From: Dromiciops gliroides
Lineage: Eukaryota > Chordata > Mammalia > Microbiotheria > Microbiotheriidae
Direction of reading: 5' to 3'
NCBI RefSeq assembly: GCF_019393635.1
Contig: NC_057863.1
Coordinates: 1,566,501 to 1,630,500, forward strand
Length of the DNA stretch: 64,000 bases
Below, one piece after another: positions 11,074-21,785 of the stretch. The position numbers were made by a program, and so were the translations under genes. Numbering within the stretch: the stretch's first letter is position 1; every line of letters begins with the position of its first letter. The notes beneath the pieces are model-generated. The model ran no database searches. It had not been told where the DNA came from and worked only from the letters and a program-made list of their open reading frames with translations.

Positions 11074-11700
11074 TGTGATAAAATAATGGAATTTGGCAGA
11101 CACCCAGACACCACCTGATTGATTTAGCATTGTTTGAATTGGGTGAGAATGAGAAACTAAGTACCTACTTAAGGATGATTGGATGGAGGCCACACCTGGC
11201 CAGCCCTGAGTGACCTGTTGGTGTACTACTGACATCAGCAGGGGAACCACTCTCAGCCAGCCAGCTTGAAGGACCTCCCCTTTGGGGGAGGGAGAGAGGA
11301 ACTAGGGAGGGGATGCTCACTCATAGAAGAACTCTCTTTTTGGTGAGGAGAAACCAGCGTGGCAGTAGATGGAGAACAGGGGGTGGGGGGCCTCTTAGTC
11401 ATTCAGACACTGGCTTGGTGGTGAGAGATTTCACATGGGCTGCTAGGAAAAGGAAATTGCTTTCTTTCTCTCTGGCTATACCGAATTAGATCTGAGCTAG
11501 GATTTCCATGCTATGAGGAATCTGTTCTCAATCTCTCTTCACTAACTTATAATATATTTTTTAATAAATCTTTAAAAGCCTAAACTCTTTCTGAATTTAT
11601 CAGTGAATTTATTTCTGAATTTATTTCTGAATTTATCAGATTTGCCAACTTCCCCCCAAGACTGGGAGGGGGGCACAGATTAGAACCCACAATTTAGATT
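11074..11700 (+). mobile_element. Probable solo LTR of an endogenous retrovirus
   Basis: The block has the build of a marsupial ERV LTR: a TG-starting edge (TGTGATAAAATAATGG), a unique central region, and a region with AATAAATCTTTAAAAGCC followed by repeated GAATTTATTTCT units, as in an R/U5 part. No internal viral genes are present. I found no matching target duplication, so both edges are approximate and the family is unassigned. It looks old. Confidence 0.4.
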
Positions 11701-12545
11701 TTAAACAACACAACTGCAAGTCCTGATATCACCTTCGGAGTTGGAGAACAAAGGACAAACAACAACACCCACACACACCAGCAGGTCACATTCCGTTGCC
11801 TTCATGGGCCAATATTGTGTAGCCGTTCCCCACCTGGCTCTTTCTGCCCTGAACATTTTGGGATCTGTGGGGATTGTCCTTTTCTCTCCCTGAGGCCCCT
11901 TGGGGTGGGAGTGCTTTCCTGTTCTCTGGCCCTGGCTCAAGCTCTAACCCAACCCCATCTTAGGAGCCTGTGACTAGCCCCCACTCCCATTTAAATCCTT
12001 GAGATCACATTATCTCCACCCCAGTAGCTGTGCAAGGTGGCATTTCAGCCAGGTGAGTCCTCCTCTCAGCCTCTATTGGGCCAACAGGGGGCTATTTCCT
12101 CTTCAGGACATCATTGCTGGGTCAGCTGCAAAACCCAGCCCAGATTCCAGCTCCCAGGGGCTCTTGGATTGCTCTGCAGACCTTTAGAAATCCCAGGGCT
12201 GGGGGCTCCACCTCTTCACCTAGAATGGAAAGAACGAAGGAGAAGGCCAAGGACCAAAGCCTATTTCTCATGGTCACATGGTCTTACTATGATGCCTGTC
12301 ACTGGATACCATCAGAGTCTCTGAGATCACCTGGGAGGGCCTGAGGCTGGCCTCCAAAACCTATCAGAGGCCCCAGTTCACCAGGAGGTTAACTGGCTAG
12401 ACTCAGTGAAGGAGTATCTATGCATGTCCCAACTTCCATCTAAAGAACCTTCCTTAGAATCACTATGAGACTTCTAGAAAAAGCCTCCTCCCCCCATCCT
12501 CCATGTGGAAAAGTTACATCAGCAAGCTGACAGAGGCTGCACAGG
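11700..12545. other. No recognised feature
   Basis: Single-copy-looking DNA without recognised gene or repeat. Confidence 0.4.
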
Positions 12546-12549
12546 CATA

Positions 12550-12830
12550 AGATCCCTCTGGGCATGTGCCTAGTGCTGGGTTCTCTAAGTCAAAGACTAC
12601 TGACATTCTAGTAATTTTATTTGCAAAATTCCAAATTGCTTCCCAAAATGGTTGTACAAATTCAGCTCCACCAACAATGCACAAGTGTGCCTGTGTTCCT
12701 ACAAACCCTCACACACTTTTTTCCATCTTCTATTATCTATGTCAGTTTGTAGACTGTGAGGTTGTCCTATTATTAGTGATGTGGGACATCCCTTCATCTG
12801 GTTCTGAATAATTTGCACCCCCTCCTTTTG
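12550..12830 (-). repeat. L1 3' region fragment, reverse
   Basis: CAAATTGCTTCCCAAAATGG, CAGCTCCACCAACAATGCAC and TTGTAGACTGTGAGG are reverse-strand phrases of the same 3' region seen at 29890 and 43400-43500 (CCAAATTGCTCT, CTCTGGAGAGC). Confidence 0.6.
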
Positions 12831-13040
12831 ATATATGCATTCATATATGCCTATATAAACATGCATGGACATATGTATACACACAAATATGTGCAATGTT
12901 CCGCATGTGCATACACACTGCCTACGGATGTGCATGTGTGTGTACATGTGTGGTGTTTGCATGTATATGTCTGTATGCCCTGAAAAATATGTACGTATGT
13001 GTGTCCATGTGTATATACAGTTATGTATGCATCTCTTAGT
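12830..13040. repeat. Degenerate (ATGTGT)/(ATAC)n tract
   Basis: About 200 bases of ATGCATATGTGTACAC-like alternating purine-pyrimidine DNA without a strict period. Confidence 0.8.
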
Positions 13041-13415
13041 CATCTGTACTATCTCAGCCTTTGGTAAAGAAATTCTTAGTCCTTCCTGTGTCTGCCGAGT
13101 CTGTCACCCTGACAGTTAATTCTCTCCAGGCTTCTCTGTCCTCTTAAATATATAGTAACAGTCTCCATAGTGGGCAGGGTTGGGGTGGGGTGCGGTGGGG
13201 GAGGGGAGATTGAAACATATAAGCAAATAGAAAGTATTGACATTTCCCAGATAAATGGGGGAGTGGAGTTACCAACTGGGGCACTAGAGAGGACCCTAGG
13301 AGGGAATGCACCAGGTACACAGTGAGCGCTTAATCACTGCTTGTTGAGTTGGGACCTCTTGCTCTCTCCAGGCACTTTTCTATGCCCCCATCCACACACC
13401 TGCAGATCTGCTCTG
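13040..13415. other. Unassigned DNA with an L2 tail
   Basis: An L2-like end (CACCAGGTACACAGTGAGCG then CTTAATCACTGCTTG) lies at about 13307-13347, forward strand. The rest is unassigned. Confidence 0.45.
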
Positions 13416-13424
13416 GGTGGGATG

Positions 13425-13590
13425 GTTTGAGCGTGTGACCCTGGGCAAGTCACTTCACTCTGTGTGCCTCAGTTTCCTCATCTATAAAACAGAGATAAAA
13501 ATGGTACCTGCCTCACTGGGTTCTTGTGAGGGGCCAGAGGAGAGACCATGTAAAGTGCTTTGCAGACTGGAAAGCATTCTGGAGACACAG
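13425..13590 (+). repeat. MIR-type SINE
   Basis: GTGTGACCCTGGGCAAGTCA, CAGTTTCCTCATCTATAAAA, TACCTGCCTCACTGGG and AAAGTGCTTTGCAGAC in forward MIR order. Confidence 0.85.
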
Positions 13591-13599
13591 CTTATTCTT

Positions 13600-13862
13600 T
13601 ACCCACTTCAGTTGGTTTTTTTCAGTTGTATCCTACTCCTTGTGACCCCACTTGGGGCTTTCTTGGCAAAGATCCTAGAGTGCTTTGCCATTTCCTTCTC
13701 CAGCTCATTTTACAGATGAGGAAACTGAGGCACACAGAGTGAAGTGACTTGTCCAGGGTCACACAGCTAGGAAGTCTCTGAGGCCAGACTTGAACTCAGG
13801 AAGAGGAGTCTTTCTGACTCCAGTCCCAGCGCTCTGTGTGCTACGGTGCTATGACATAGCAG
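13600..13862 (-). repeat. MAR1-like CORE-SINE, reverse
   Basis: GTATCCTACTCCTTGTGACC, TTTCTTGGCAAAGATCCTAG, GATGAGGAAACTGAGGCAC, CAGGGTCACACAGCTAGGAA and a diverged tRNA-like end, ordered as in the copy at 2700. Confidence 0.85.
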
Positions 13863-13899
13863 CCCAATGTGTGAATTAGTGGACCCCTAGTCTGTACAA

Positions 13900-14160
13900 C
13901 TCAGGGTATACACCACTAATCAATACACTTCAGTGTTTCCTGCTACCTTCAAGACAAAACAGAAAGCCTTCTGTTTGGCACTTGAAGAGATTGCCAGGCC
14001 CTTCCAGCCATGTTCTAGATTCCCCCTTTCTCCCCAACCCACTGCCCAGCCAAATAGGCTCCTCATGTGGCATTCCATCTCCTGTGTTTGGACTGGTTGG
14101 GCCCATGCCTGGAAGACATGGCATCCTACCCACACCTCTTCAGACTCACAGCTTCCTTTT
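13900..14160 (+). repeat. L2 LINE 3' part
   Basis: CAAGACAAAACAGAAAGCCT, TGTTTGGCACTTGAAGAGA and CCAGGCCCTTCCAGCC run parallel to the L2 phrase 'gataaaatacaaa..ctgtttggcatttaaagccc'. A short AT-rich stretch follows (14160-14275). Confidence 0.6.
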
Positions 14161-14282
14161 TAATAGCAGTAACAATTATTATTTTATAATCAATTATAAT
14201 TCATGTAACCATAAAACAAATTATATAAATAATTAATGATAATGAATTATTAGTATAATTACTAGTTGGCATTAAAATGGTG

Positions 14283-14512
14283 TAGAGGCAGCTAGATGGC
14301 TCAGTGGATAGAGTGCTGGGTCTAGAGTCAGGAAGACCTAAGTTCAAATCCGGGTTCGGGCACTATGACCCAGGGCAAATCATTTAACCCTGTCTGCCTC
14401 AGTTTCCTCTTCTGTAAAATGAGCTGGAGAAGGAAATGGCAAACCATTCCAGTATCTTTACCAAGAAAACCTCAGATGTGGTCACAAAGAGTCAGACACC
14501 ACTGAACAACAA
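14283..14512 (+). repeat. MAR1-like CORE-SINE, full length, forward
   Basis: The only clear forward copy: head GGCAGCTAGATGGCTCAGTG, B box AAGTTCAAATCCGGG, core, then CTGGAGAAGGAAATGGCAAA and GTCACAAAGAGTCAGACACC. It acts as a local reference for the five reverse copies. Confidence 0.9.
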
Positions 14513-14519
14513 TAAAACA

Positions 14520-14745
14520 ACATTTTCAGAGCACTTTAAATTGGTATCTCATTGATCCTCCCAACAGCCCAGGGAGGTCAGTTCTATTATTCACTTGTCT
14601 GTGCATGTCAGGTCCGCCCCCCCCCCAAAGAATATTAAGTCCTTAATGGCACATACTTTAGTTTTTTTTCTTTGGATCCCCATTGCCCTACTGGGGGCAC
14701 ACAGTAGAGCCCTAAGAAATGCTTATTGAATTGACTGTCCCTCCC
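14520..14745. repeat. MIR remnant and L2 3' tail
   Basis: CAGAGCACTTTAAATTGG and CCAACAGCCCAGGGAGGTCA suggest a reverse MIR end. GGCACACAGTAGAGCCCTAA then GAAATGCTTATTGAATTGAC is an L2 tail, forward. Confidence 0.55.
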
Positions 14746-14789
14746 AAGTCGTTTATTCTCAGGAACACACTTCCCCAATTCTTCCAATT

Positions 14790-15530
14790 AACCCTCAGTT
14801 GACACAGACCTGAGATTCTTCAAGAGTCATCGTGCCTTCCTCTGGACAGCTCCCAGCTCATCAATATTCTTTCTAAATGTGGTCCCCACAACTGAGAATA
14901 GTCTTGATCCCCCTACATTCTTTTTTTTTAATGGTTTGGGTGATGTCTTTTTTTTTTTTTTTGGCAGGGCAATGAGGGTTAAGTGACTTGCCCAAGGTTA
15001 CACAGCTAGTGTAAAGTGTCGGAGGCCAGATTTGAACTCAGATCCTCCTGAATCCAGGGTGGGTGCTTTATCCACTGTACCACCTAGCTGCCCCGACCCC
15101 CTACATTCTGACCAGGACAGAGGACAATAGGACCCTCACCTCGTGGTTCCTGAATGCCATAGCTCTTGATGCAAGGTCAGGCTTTCTTGGCCACCCTATC
15201 ACATTCCTGACTCTCCTCTCCACCCTACCCCCCAAGTACACATTATCCTTCCTTCTCCATTTTATACTTGGGAAGTTGATATTTGGGCTCAAGTACAAAG
15301 CAGACATTTAACCTCCCTGTATTTCATCTTCCTTGGTTCATCCCAATTTTCCAGGCTGCAAAGGACCTTTGTGAATCTTCACAGCCCTCCAGTGTGTTAG
15401 CTATCTCCCCAGTTTGGTGTCATCTGAAAATATGGTCAGCTTAGCACCTCTGTGTGAGGGCAATCAGTTTGATTAGCTTCCTTAATCAACTTGCTGAATT
15501 TACAGAGTAGCTTTTGGGCCACCTGCTGGG
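14790..15530 (+). repeat. CR1/L3 LINE 3' part, split by a SINE
   Basis: TCAAGAGTCATCGTGCCTTC, CTCTGGACAGCTCCCAGC, AAATGTGGTCCCCACAACTG, then after the SINE CTGACCAGGACAGAGGACAA, CCCAGTTTGGTGTCATCTGA. These follow the order of the CR1/L3 3' region. The nested SINE is at about 14945-15096. Confidence 0.75.
14945..15096 (-). repeat. CORE-SINE (WSINE1-like), reverse, inside CR1/L3
   Basis: Poly-T start, GGCAATGAGGGTTAAGTGAC, then TACCACCTAGCTGCCCC at the head. CR1/L3 sequence resumes directly after it with the duplicated CCCCTACATTCT (14911 and 15100). Confidence 0.93.
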
Positions 15531-16375
15531 CATCTCCACACACAAGGTGTGGAATGCCCATCAGCTCCTGGTGGAGAGGACATTAGATGTAAGGAAGTAC
15601 AGCCAACTCCAAGGCCAGTTCTCTCAAACTAGAAGTCACCCATGAAGTCACCCCAAGTCCGCCAGTGCCCAGCCAGAAAAGCTCAGCTCTCTTCTATGAC
15701 TAGAAGACTTGATCCTGGCATCTCCCTCTCCTACACCAGAGGAAAGGTTTCAGGCACATTGCCCATGAATTCCTGTCTGCCTTTGCCATGTGCCTCTCTA
15801 TAAGGACTTGGCTAGTACCGCACTCGCTACCATCTCTTAGGCTCAGAAAGCCCACTCTCTACGATTTTCCCTCAGGCTTCCTGGGCCTGGTCCGGCACAC
15901 TTGGCTCCCAGATGTTCCTGCCCCATGCCAGTTATCAATGGGGCCTGGCAGGAAGAGACTGCACATATATTCACAAGCCCTGCCAAGGACACGGGTGTGC
16001 TTTGTGGTGCTCCTGTCAGCTCTCTGAAGAAAGAAAGGGAAAGAGGCCAGAGTAGGAGGTGAGTCATTTGTGTCTCTGCTGTAGACCAGTGCAGGGAAGT
16101 GGCACCTCTCCCCCAAGGACACATCCTCCCCAGAGCCTCAGGAAGCCAGAAGTTTATTGAATCCATCAAAGAATTTCCCTGTTCAATCTCCTCTACCTGA
16201 GCATCAGGCCCTATGACAATAATTAAATGGTTTCAAGCATAGGGAAAATAAAAGGACTCCCCAGGCTCCCATAGTTCTCTCCTCTGCTGCTTTAGTGACT
16301 TTATATTAGAAAACATTAGGAATAGAATAAAAATTGCTTTCAGACCGCAGTTAGGAAAATTCCTAACATTTAGGC
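15530..16375. other. No recognised feature
   Basis: Single-copy-looking DNA. Open frames on the minus strand at about 15843-16169 have no recognised similarity. Confidence 0.4.
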
Positions 16376-16379
16376 AGAG

Positions 16380-17385
16380 GTCAATCAGTCAGTCAACTAG
16401 TATTTGTTAAGCTCCTACCGTGTTGCAGGCATTGCACTGAGTGTGGGGATACAAAGAAATGCAAAAGATAGTCCCTACTCTCAAGAAGCTTACAGTCTAA
16501 TGGGAGAGGCAGCATGCAAACAGCAAATAGATGAGATGGATAAGTTGGAGATAATGATCAGAGGGAAGACACTAGCATGATCAGGGAAGGTTTCTTACAG
16601 AGAGAGAACTGTAGCTGAGATGTGAAGGAAACCAGTGAAGCCGGGAGGTAGAGATGAGCAGGGAGAAAGCACCATGAATAAGGAACACCTTTTACATCCA
16701 GGAAAATTCACAACATCAGGAGATTGTGTGTCATGTCCTGGAACTGCAAGGATGCTGCTGTCATTGGATCAAACCATGGGTGAGTGGAGTGGCAAAAGGT
16801 GATAGGAAAGGAGCAAGTAGGAAGGGCCGGGTTATGGGCGGGGGGGGGGGGGGGCGGCTTTACAAACTAGAGAGGACTTTATAATTGACCATGAAGGCAA
16901 ATGGGAGCTGCTGGAGTTGATTGAATGTCGGAGTCAGAGGAGAGAAATGGGGGAGGGGGAGGGCTGCAAGAGATGGTCCAAAGGTGAAATCAACAAGATT
17001 TTCAACAGCTCAGATCTGAGGAGGTTAATAAAGACAACACAGGATGGCCTAGGCTGTAAGCCCTGGTCCTGGGAGGATGCCGATGCCTTCCATAGTAACA
17101 GAGAAGTTAGGGAGAGAGAAAGGCTGGGGGTGGGGCAGGGAGAGAGATAACGAGCTCAGTTGTGGACGTGGTGAGTGTGTGGTGTCTATAGGGCATCCAC
17201 TTCAAGATGTCCAATGGGCTGCTGGGGATATGAGACTAGACACTAGGAGAGAGGCTAGGGCTGGACAAAGATTAATCAAAACAGTTCAAATAATCAAAAC
17301 AGATGTAAGAATCTAAATTCTCTTCATGGGGATGATAGTGAAATCCATGGGAACTGATGAAATCCTTAAGTGAAATAATCTAGAG
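16380..17385 (-). repeat. L2 LINE, reverse, from 3' end into coding region
   Basis: Starts with the reversed L2 tail (AGTATTTGTTAAGCTCCTAC, GGGGATACAAAGAAATGCAA, AAGCTTACAGTCTAATGGGA) and goes on to reversed reverse-transcriptase-end phrases (TTCAAGATGTCCAATGGGCT). A 15-base G run interrupts it at about 16839. Confidence 0.8.
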
Positions 17386-17389
17386 CTGT

Positions 17390-17510
17390 GGGGTCAAACT
17401 CAAATAGAAATGGACCCCTGAGGCTATCTAGGGATTTAGATAATCACAAATTAACATTATCTATTTGGTATTGTATTTTCTTTTTTTGTTGTTGTACATT
17501 TCTTGTATAC
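17390..17510. repeat. Unclassified old repeat candidate
   Basis: GGGGTCAAACTCAAATAGAA, ATTAACATTATCTATTTGG and TATTGTATTTTC form a phrase that I associate with a common unclassified marsupial repeat. This is recall, not proof. Confidence 0.3.
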
Positions 17511-17511
17511 A

Positions 17512-17750
17512 GATCTGCTGTTGTTCAGTCAATTTTTCAGTTGTGTCCAACTACCCCATTTGGGATTTTCTTGCTAAAGATACTGGAAAGATTTTACAGA
17601 GGAGAAAACTGAGGCAAACAGAGTGAAGTGACTTGTCCAAGGTCACACAACTAGTGACTGCCTGAGATTGGATTTGAACTCAGGAAGAAGAGTCTTCCTG
17701 ACTCCAGTCGAAGCAGGCACTCTATCCGGGCACCTCCTAGCTGCCCCAAG
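17512..17750 (-). repeat. MAR1-like CORE-SINE, reverse
   Basis: TTTTTCAGTTGTGTCCAACT, TTTTCTTGCTAAAGATACTG, GAGAAAACTGAGGCAAACAG, AAGGTCACACAACTAGTGAC and CTCCTAGCTGCCCC in order. Confidence 0.88.
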
Positions 17751-17754
17751 TGGC

Positions 17755-18355
17755 CAGTAAGTTATTTTTATTTCTCTCTGGTTCTAAGAGATTTGGCAAG
17801 TTTTTAAAGATTTCTTGAAATAGGGTGTTTAGGTTCTTTTTCTGGTCATGGCATTGTCAACTAGGCCAAGTCCACCCCTCAAAATGTAAAGGAATCCAAG
17901 TTGAATTTCAAGCAGAAGGAAGGAGGAAAATCAAGACACTAGTGCCGAGCCCCCCCTCCCACCCCCCAGTACAAAGTACAAAGGAGCCCAGAGCACAGGA
18001 GAGGCAGGGGAGATTGCTGCTTGAAAACCACAAAGGGAGGTTCAGGGAGGGGTTGGGGAAAGAATGGACAGTGTTTCCCAGGAACAGGTGGGACACAGAA
18101 GCAGGAAACTTTTCAGGGACAGTTGACCTTGTTTAGTTGGCTTGTTTAGGTTGGTTTGGGATGCACAGCTCAGCCAGTGAACACCAGCAGAGGTGTCTGG
18201 GAGTGAGCAAGATTTTAGCTCATTGCAGGCTCCTGATTGGCTCCTTTCAGTAATCGGGCTTACTCTGTGTCCAGTGCACCTGCTGGTAAGGTAGTCGGAA
18301 ATAGACATGTTAATCTCGGGAGCATCCTCACAGTATTCAGATAGCCCAGTAATTC
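17755..18355. other. No recognised feature
   Basis: Single-copy-looking DNA ending in a (CTT)n run at 18354-18375. Confidence 0.4.
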
Positions 18356-18360
18356 TTCTT

Positions 18361-18443
18361 CTTCTTCTTCTTCTTTTTTTTTTTTTTTTTTTTTGGTGAG
18401 GCAATTGGGGTTAAGTGACTTGCCCAGGGTCACACAGCTGGCC
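18361..18443 (-). repeat. CORE-SINE (WSINE1-like), 5'-truncated, reverse
   Basis: Only the poly-T end plus GGTGAGGCAATTGGGGTTAA through CACACAGCTGG is present; the tRNA-like head half is absent. A (CTT)n array has formed on the poly-T. Confidence 0.85.
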
Positions 18444-18459
18444 CAGCGATTCTTAAATT

Positions 18460-19090
18460 CTCTCTCGTCAATCTCTTCTCCAGGCTGTGTTTTTGCTATA
18501 TGAGATACCTTAAATTTCCTTCTATTTTTCAATCTTTTGACTTTATTTTGATTCTTACTGTCATCTCATGGAATGATTATGTTTTATTTAGTTTAGTCTA
18601 ATTTTTAGGGAGTTTGTTTTTTGTATGAGGTTTTTGTAGTTCTTGTGTGTCAAGCTAATTCCTTTTTTATCTCTGTCTTCCATAGCTCTCATTTCTTTTC
18701 CTCTTTTTTTCTCTAGCACTTTTTCACTTATAGAAACATTTAAACTGCTTTTTAAAACTCCTGCTTCATTTCTCCCAGGAATTCTAGCTGAATTTATGCC
18801 CAAGCTGTGTTTTTCTTTTTTTTTTTTTTTGTAGGACAATGAGGGTTAAGTGACTTGTCCAGGGTCACACAGCTAGTAAGTGTCAAGTGTCTGAGGCTAG
18901 ATTTGAACTCAGGTCCTCCTGAATCCAGGACCGGTGCTTTATCCACTGTGCCACCTCGCTGCCCCCTGTGTTTTTCTTTGAGGCTTTGTTTGTAGATATT
19001 TTGGAGTTATTCTCTTTTTCTGAGTTTCTGTCTTGAGTTTCTATGTCACCACAGTAGGTTTTTGTGGCCAAGTTCTTTTTTGTTTGCTCA
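18460..19090 (-). repeat. L1/HAL1-type 5' and ORF1 start, reverse, with nested SINE
   Basis: Reverse complement reads CTACTGTGGTGACATAGAAA, AACAAAGCCTCAAAGAAAAA and AGAATTCCTGGGAGAAATG, matching in order the forward copy at 6998-7150 (GCTATGGTGGCAGGG, AAAGCCTCAAAGAAAATTG, AGAATTCCTAGAAGGG). It is split by a SINE at about 18817-18966. Confidence 0.65.
18817..18966 (-). repeat. CORE-SINE (WSINE1-like), reverse
   Basis: Full reverse copy ending GCCACCTCGCTGCCCC. The host phrase CTGTGTTTTTCTTT is duplicated on both sides (about 18804 and 18966), a target duplication. Confidence 0.93.
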
Positions 19091-19134
19091 TTCTTCCAGT
19101 CTATATCATAACTTTGGACTTGATGTTAGGGCTG

Positions 19135-19255
19135 ATCCCTGTGGCACTTCTGGAAGGAAAGTCTGGGCTGGCATTGCTGTTGGATTAGGGATGGGGGTAG
19201 ATAGCCATGTGGTCCAGTGCAGTTGCTTTTGGGGGGAACTGGACACTGAAGTCTT
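19135..19255 (-). repeat. Unidentified interspersed repeat, copy A
   Basis: The reverse complement contains GCACTGGACCACATGGC and ATCCCTAATCCAACAGC. The same ordered phrases occur forward at about 50885-50955. It lies directly upstream of the RTE tail but in the opposite sense by this comparison. Family unknown. Confidence 0.5.
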
Positions 19256-19259
19256 TTCT

Positions 19260-19750
19260 TGAGCTGAACTGCCAAGCATTCAGACTCTCCTGAAGAGAGT
19301 GCAACTCTGATAGGCTGGCCATATTGTTCGAATGCCAAATATATACTTGTCTAATGGACTATTTCACACAAGGCAAGCTCTCACATGGAAGTCATAAGAA
19401 GCAATGCAAGGACATTTTCAAGATTTCTCTGGAGAACTTTAGAGTCAATTATGAGACATGGGAGACACTGGCACAGGACTGCCCAGCATGGCATGTTCAC
19501 ATCAAAGACTTTGTGCTCCATGAGCAAAGCAGAATTGCAGCAGCTCAAAAGGAATATGAGATGAGCAAATTTAGAGGCAAATCCACCCTCAATGTTCATG
19601 TGGATCATTCGTGCCCAGCCTGTGGTAGAGCCTTCCAAGTTCATATTGGTCTGATCAGCCATGATCAGACACACTGTGCCTTGAAGCCAACACAGTGATG
19701 TCATTTTGGTCTTCGAGCATCAAAGACAACCAACCAACCAACCAACCAAT
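19260..19750 (+). repeat. RTE-type LINE 3' end with open C-terminal frame
   Basis: The forward frame 19324-19698 (124 codons) encodes a C-terminal piece of an RTE-type LINE protein: GKLSHGSHKKQCKDIFKISL, YETWETLAQDCPAWHVHIKD, AQKEYEMSK, then CPACGRAFQVHIGLISHDQT. The final block is the CxxC..H..H finger common at the end of RTE-family proteins (CPHCGRTFRARIGLISHLRTH, from memory). The element ends ATCAAAGACAACCAACCAAC, a (CCAA)n tail that fits RTE tails. It is 5'-truncated and lacks the catalytic reverse transcriptase core, so it is a dead copy, though this frame is unbroken. Confidence 0.8.
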
Positions 19751-21355
19751 GAGACTGATGTCCCTTCTCAAGCTCTCCCCCTTCCCTGCTATGGCTCCAT
19801 TTTCTTTCTCCTTTTGAAGATTGTGCAGGGACGGCTGCTTCTCTCCAGCTCAGCTCCAGATGTTTCCCCATCTTCTCTGCAGCCAGACCCTTGACATCTG
19901 TCTCAGTTTCTGAACTCACTCCTGCTTTCATAAAGCTCTTCGGAGCAGGACCGAGTTCTTCCTCTCCACACTCACACCCTCTGGGAGCAGGCTCCCTGGG
20001 TTCTGATCTGGTTCTGATTCAGGTCTCACTCTAACAAAGGCAGTTACTGGGGGTGGGGGAGGGAAGAATCAGCCCTCACACAAGTCATTTAGAACGAGTA
20101 TTCAAAGGTACATATTCCTGGAGAACACCCTTAAAGACCCTTCTGCAGTGTATCAAACGATGACCGTTCTTCGTTTCCAGTGATTCAACTGGTCTCCAGT
20201 CTGCCTGATTGCACTGCCATCCGATCTCTACCTCTGCATCTTTCCCATGAAGCCTTCCTCAACTCTGGGTAAAGTCTGCCTCTGGTAATGCTCCAACCTG
20301 AGCCCTGACTGATGACCCGGTCACCCTGCTCATGAAGCCATCTTGTGATAACCAGTGTGAGACAGGAGCCCTTCTCTCAGAGCTGCTCACAGATGCCAAC
20401 AGACCCGGGCGTGAGTGGAGGGGATGGGGGAGATAGGACAGAAGGAAGAGTCGACCGTGGGAGGAAGCAGCTGCCTTGGGAATGGGTCCTGGGCGGATGC
20501 CTCCTTCATCAGGCTCGCTGGGGCTCCCCTGGCCTTTTGTTTGTAGCAAACATCCTTTGCTTTGGTTTCATATCATTAGCTTGGGATTGTGAGAGATTTC
20601 GAGGGGGGAAGTGATGGAATGTCTCATGCACCTGCCTGCAAGGAGCTTTGACCTTGACCCCAGGAGCAGGGTGGGGCGGGCAGGGCCTGGGCTCTCACCT
20701 CAAAGAGAGCACTGCAGGATCGTGGCTGCTTCCTGTGTCCTCCCCAGGCTGCAGCCATGGAAAAGCCTTTGGTTTCCTTTAGAATTCTGGCCTTTGATGC
20801 CAGGCACTAGCAGTTTTCCCTTACCTGGGAAAAGAATTGGGGGGGGGTCACTGCCCCATACTCACCAGAAAGAAAGCCCTAAGAATGGAAAAACAGCAGA
20901 AAAGTGCCTGGTCCGACAGCAGGAAGAGCCTTCCTGGGCTCACACAGAGAGTTCAAGGTGGAGCCAGCACTGGCCTCAGGCCTCTGATCTCCCCATCCAG
21001 GCTCCTTGCTGTCTGAGTGCACTAAAAAGATGAGGGAGTCGAGGAGAGATGCCGGTTGTTCTGCAAAGGATTCGAGGTCGGGGTGAGGGGCAGTGTGTGT
21101 GGATGGGAAGACCCAGAGGAGGCCACAGTGTGATAGAGCAGCCTGAAAGTGAATGAAAGCCACCTTAGGCCACCAGGAATGGCCAGGCCCAGGGAGGCAG
21201 CAAGACCCTCCATCACGCTCCAGAATGTTGGCCTTAGCTCTGGGCCCCCCAGACTTTTCAGGAGGACACTGGGGGGATGGGGAGCCTCCAAAGGAGGGCA
21301 GCCAGGAGGATGAGGGGTCTCTGATTCGGATCATAGGAAGATTGGGTAAAGAAAC
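19750..21355. other. No recognised feature
   Basis: GC-rich, single-copy-looking DNA. Open frames up to 140 codons on the plus strand and longer on the minus strand overlap each other and run into a SINE; none shows a known domain. Confidence 0.4.
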
Positions 21356-21369
21356 TGGGAATTTTGGAG

Positions 21370-21502
21370 TGAGGCAATGAGGGTTAAGTGACTTGCCCAG
21401 GGTCACACAGCTAGTAAGTGTCAAGTGTGTGAGGCCGGATTTGAACTCAGGTCCTCCTGATTCCAGGGCCGGTGCTCTATCCACTGTGCCACCCAGCTGC
21501 CC
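21370..21502 (-). repeat. CORE-SINE (WSINE1-like), reverse
   Basis: From GTGAGGCAATGAGGGTTAAG to CACCCAGCTGCCC. The host phrase AAACTGGGAATTTT is duplicated on both sides (about 21352 and 21505). Confidence 0.93.
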
Positions 21503-21689
21503 GCAAAACTGGGAATTTTTCTCCTGGAGAAGAGAAGCCTTGAGGGGCACAGCTGTGAAAGTGCGGTTTAGTCCCACTCATCACATAGGCAGAAGGAAGG
21601 ACAGTGTCCTGACCAGAAGCTGGCCGCAGGGCCCTAGGCTGTGTGTCTACTATTTGGGGGAGGGTCTCATTAAGTCCTAGTGCCACAGG

Positions 21690-21785
21690 GCGCTGAAGGG
21701 CCCCAAGACTGCCATACAGGAGTGGTTGGCACAGTACCTGGCACATGGTGGGCACTTGGCAAATGCCTATCAGTAGATTTGGGAA
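21690..21785 (+). repeat. L2 LINE 3' tail
   Basis: GGCACAGTACCTGGCACATG then GTGGGCACTTGGCAAATGCC match the L2 end, forward. Confidence 0.65.

Noticed and set aside
20879-21577. A 232-codon open frame on the minus strand
   Set aside because: It crosses a reverse CORE-SINE (21370-21502), has no known domain and no splice context, and overlaps frames on the other strand. A chance frame in GC-rich DNA.
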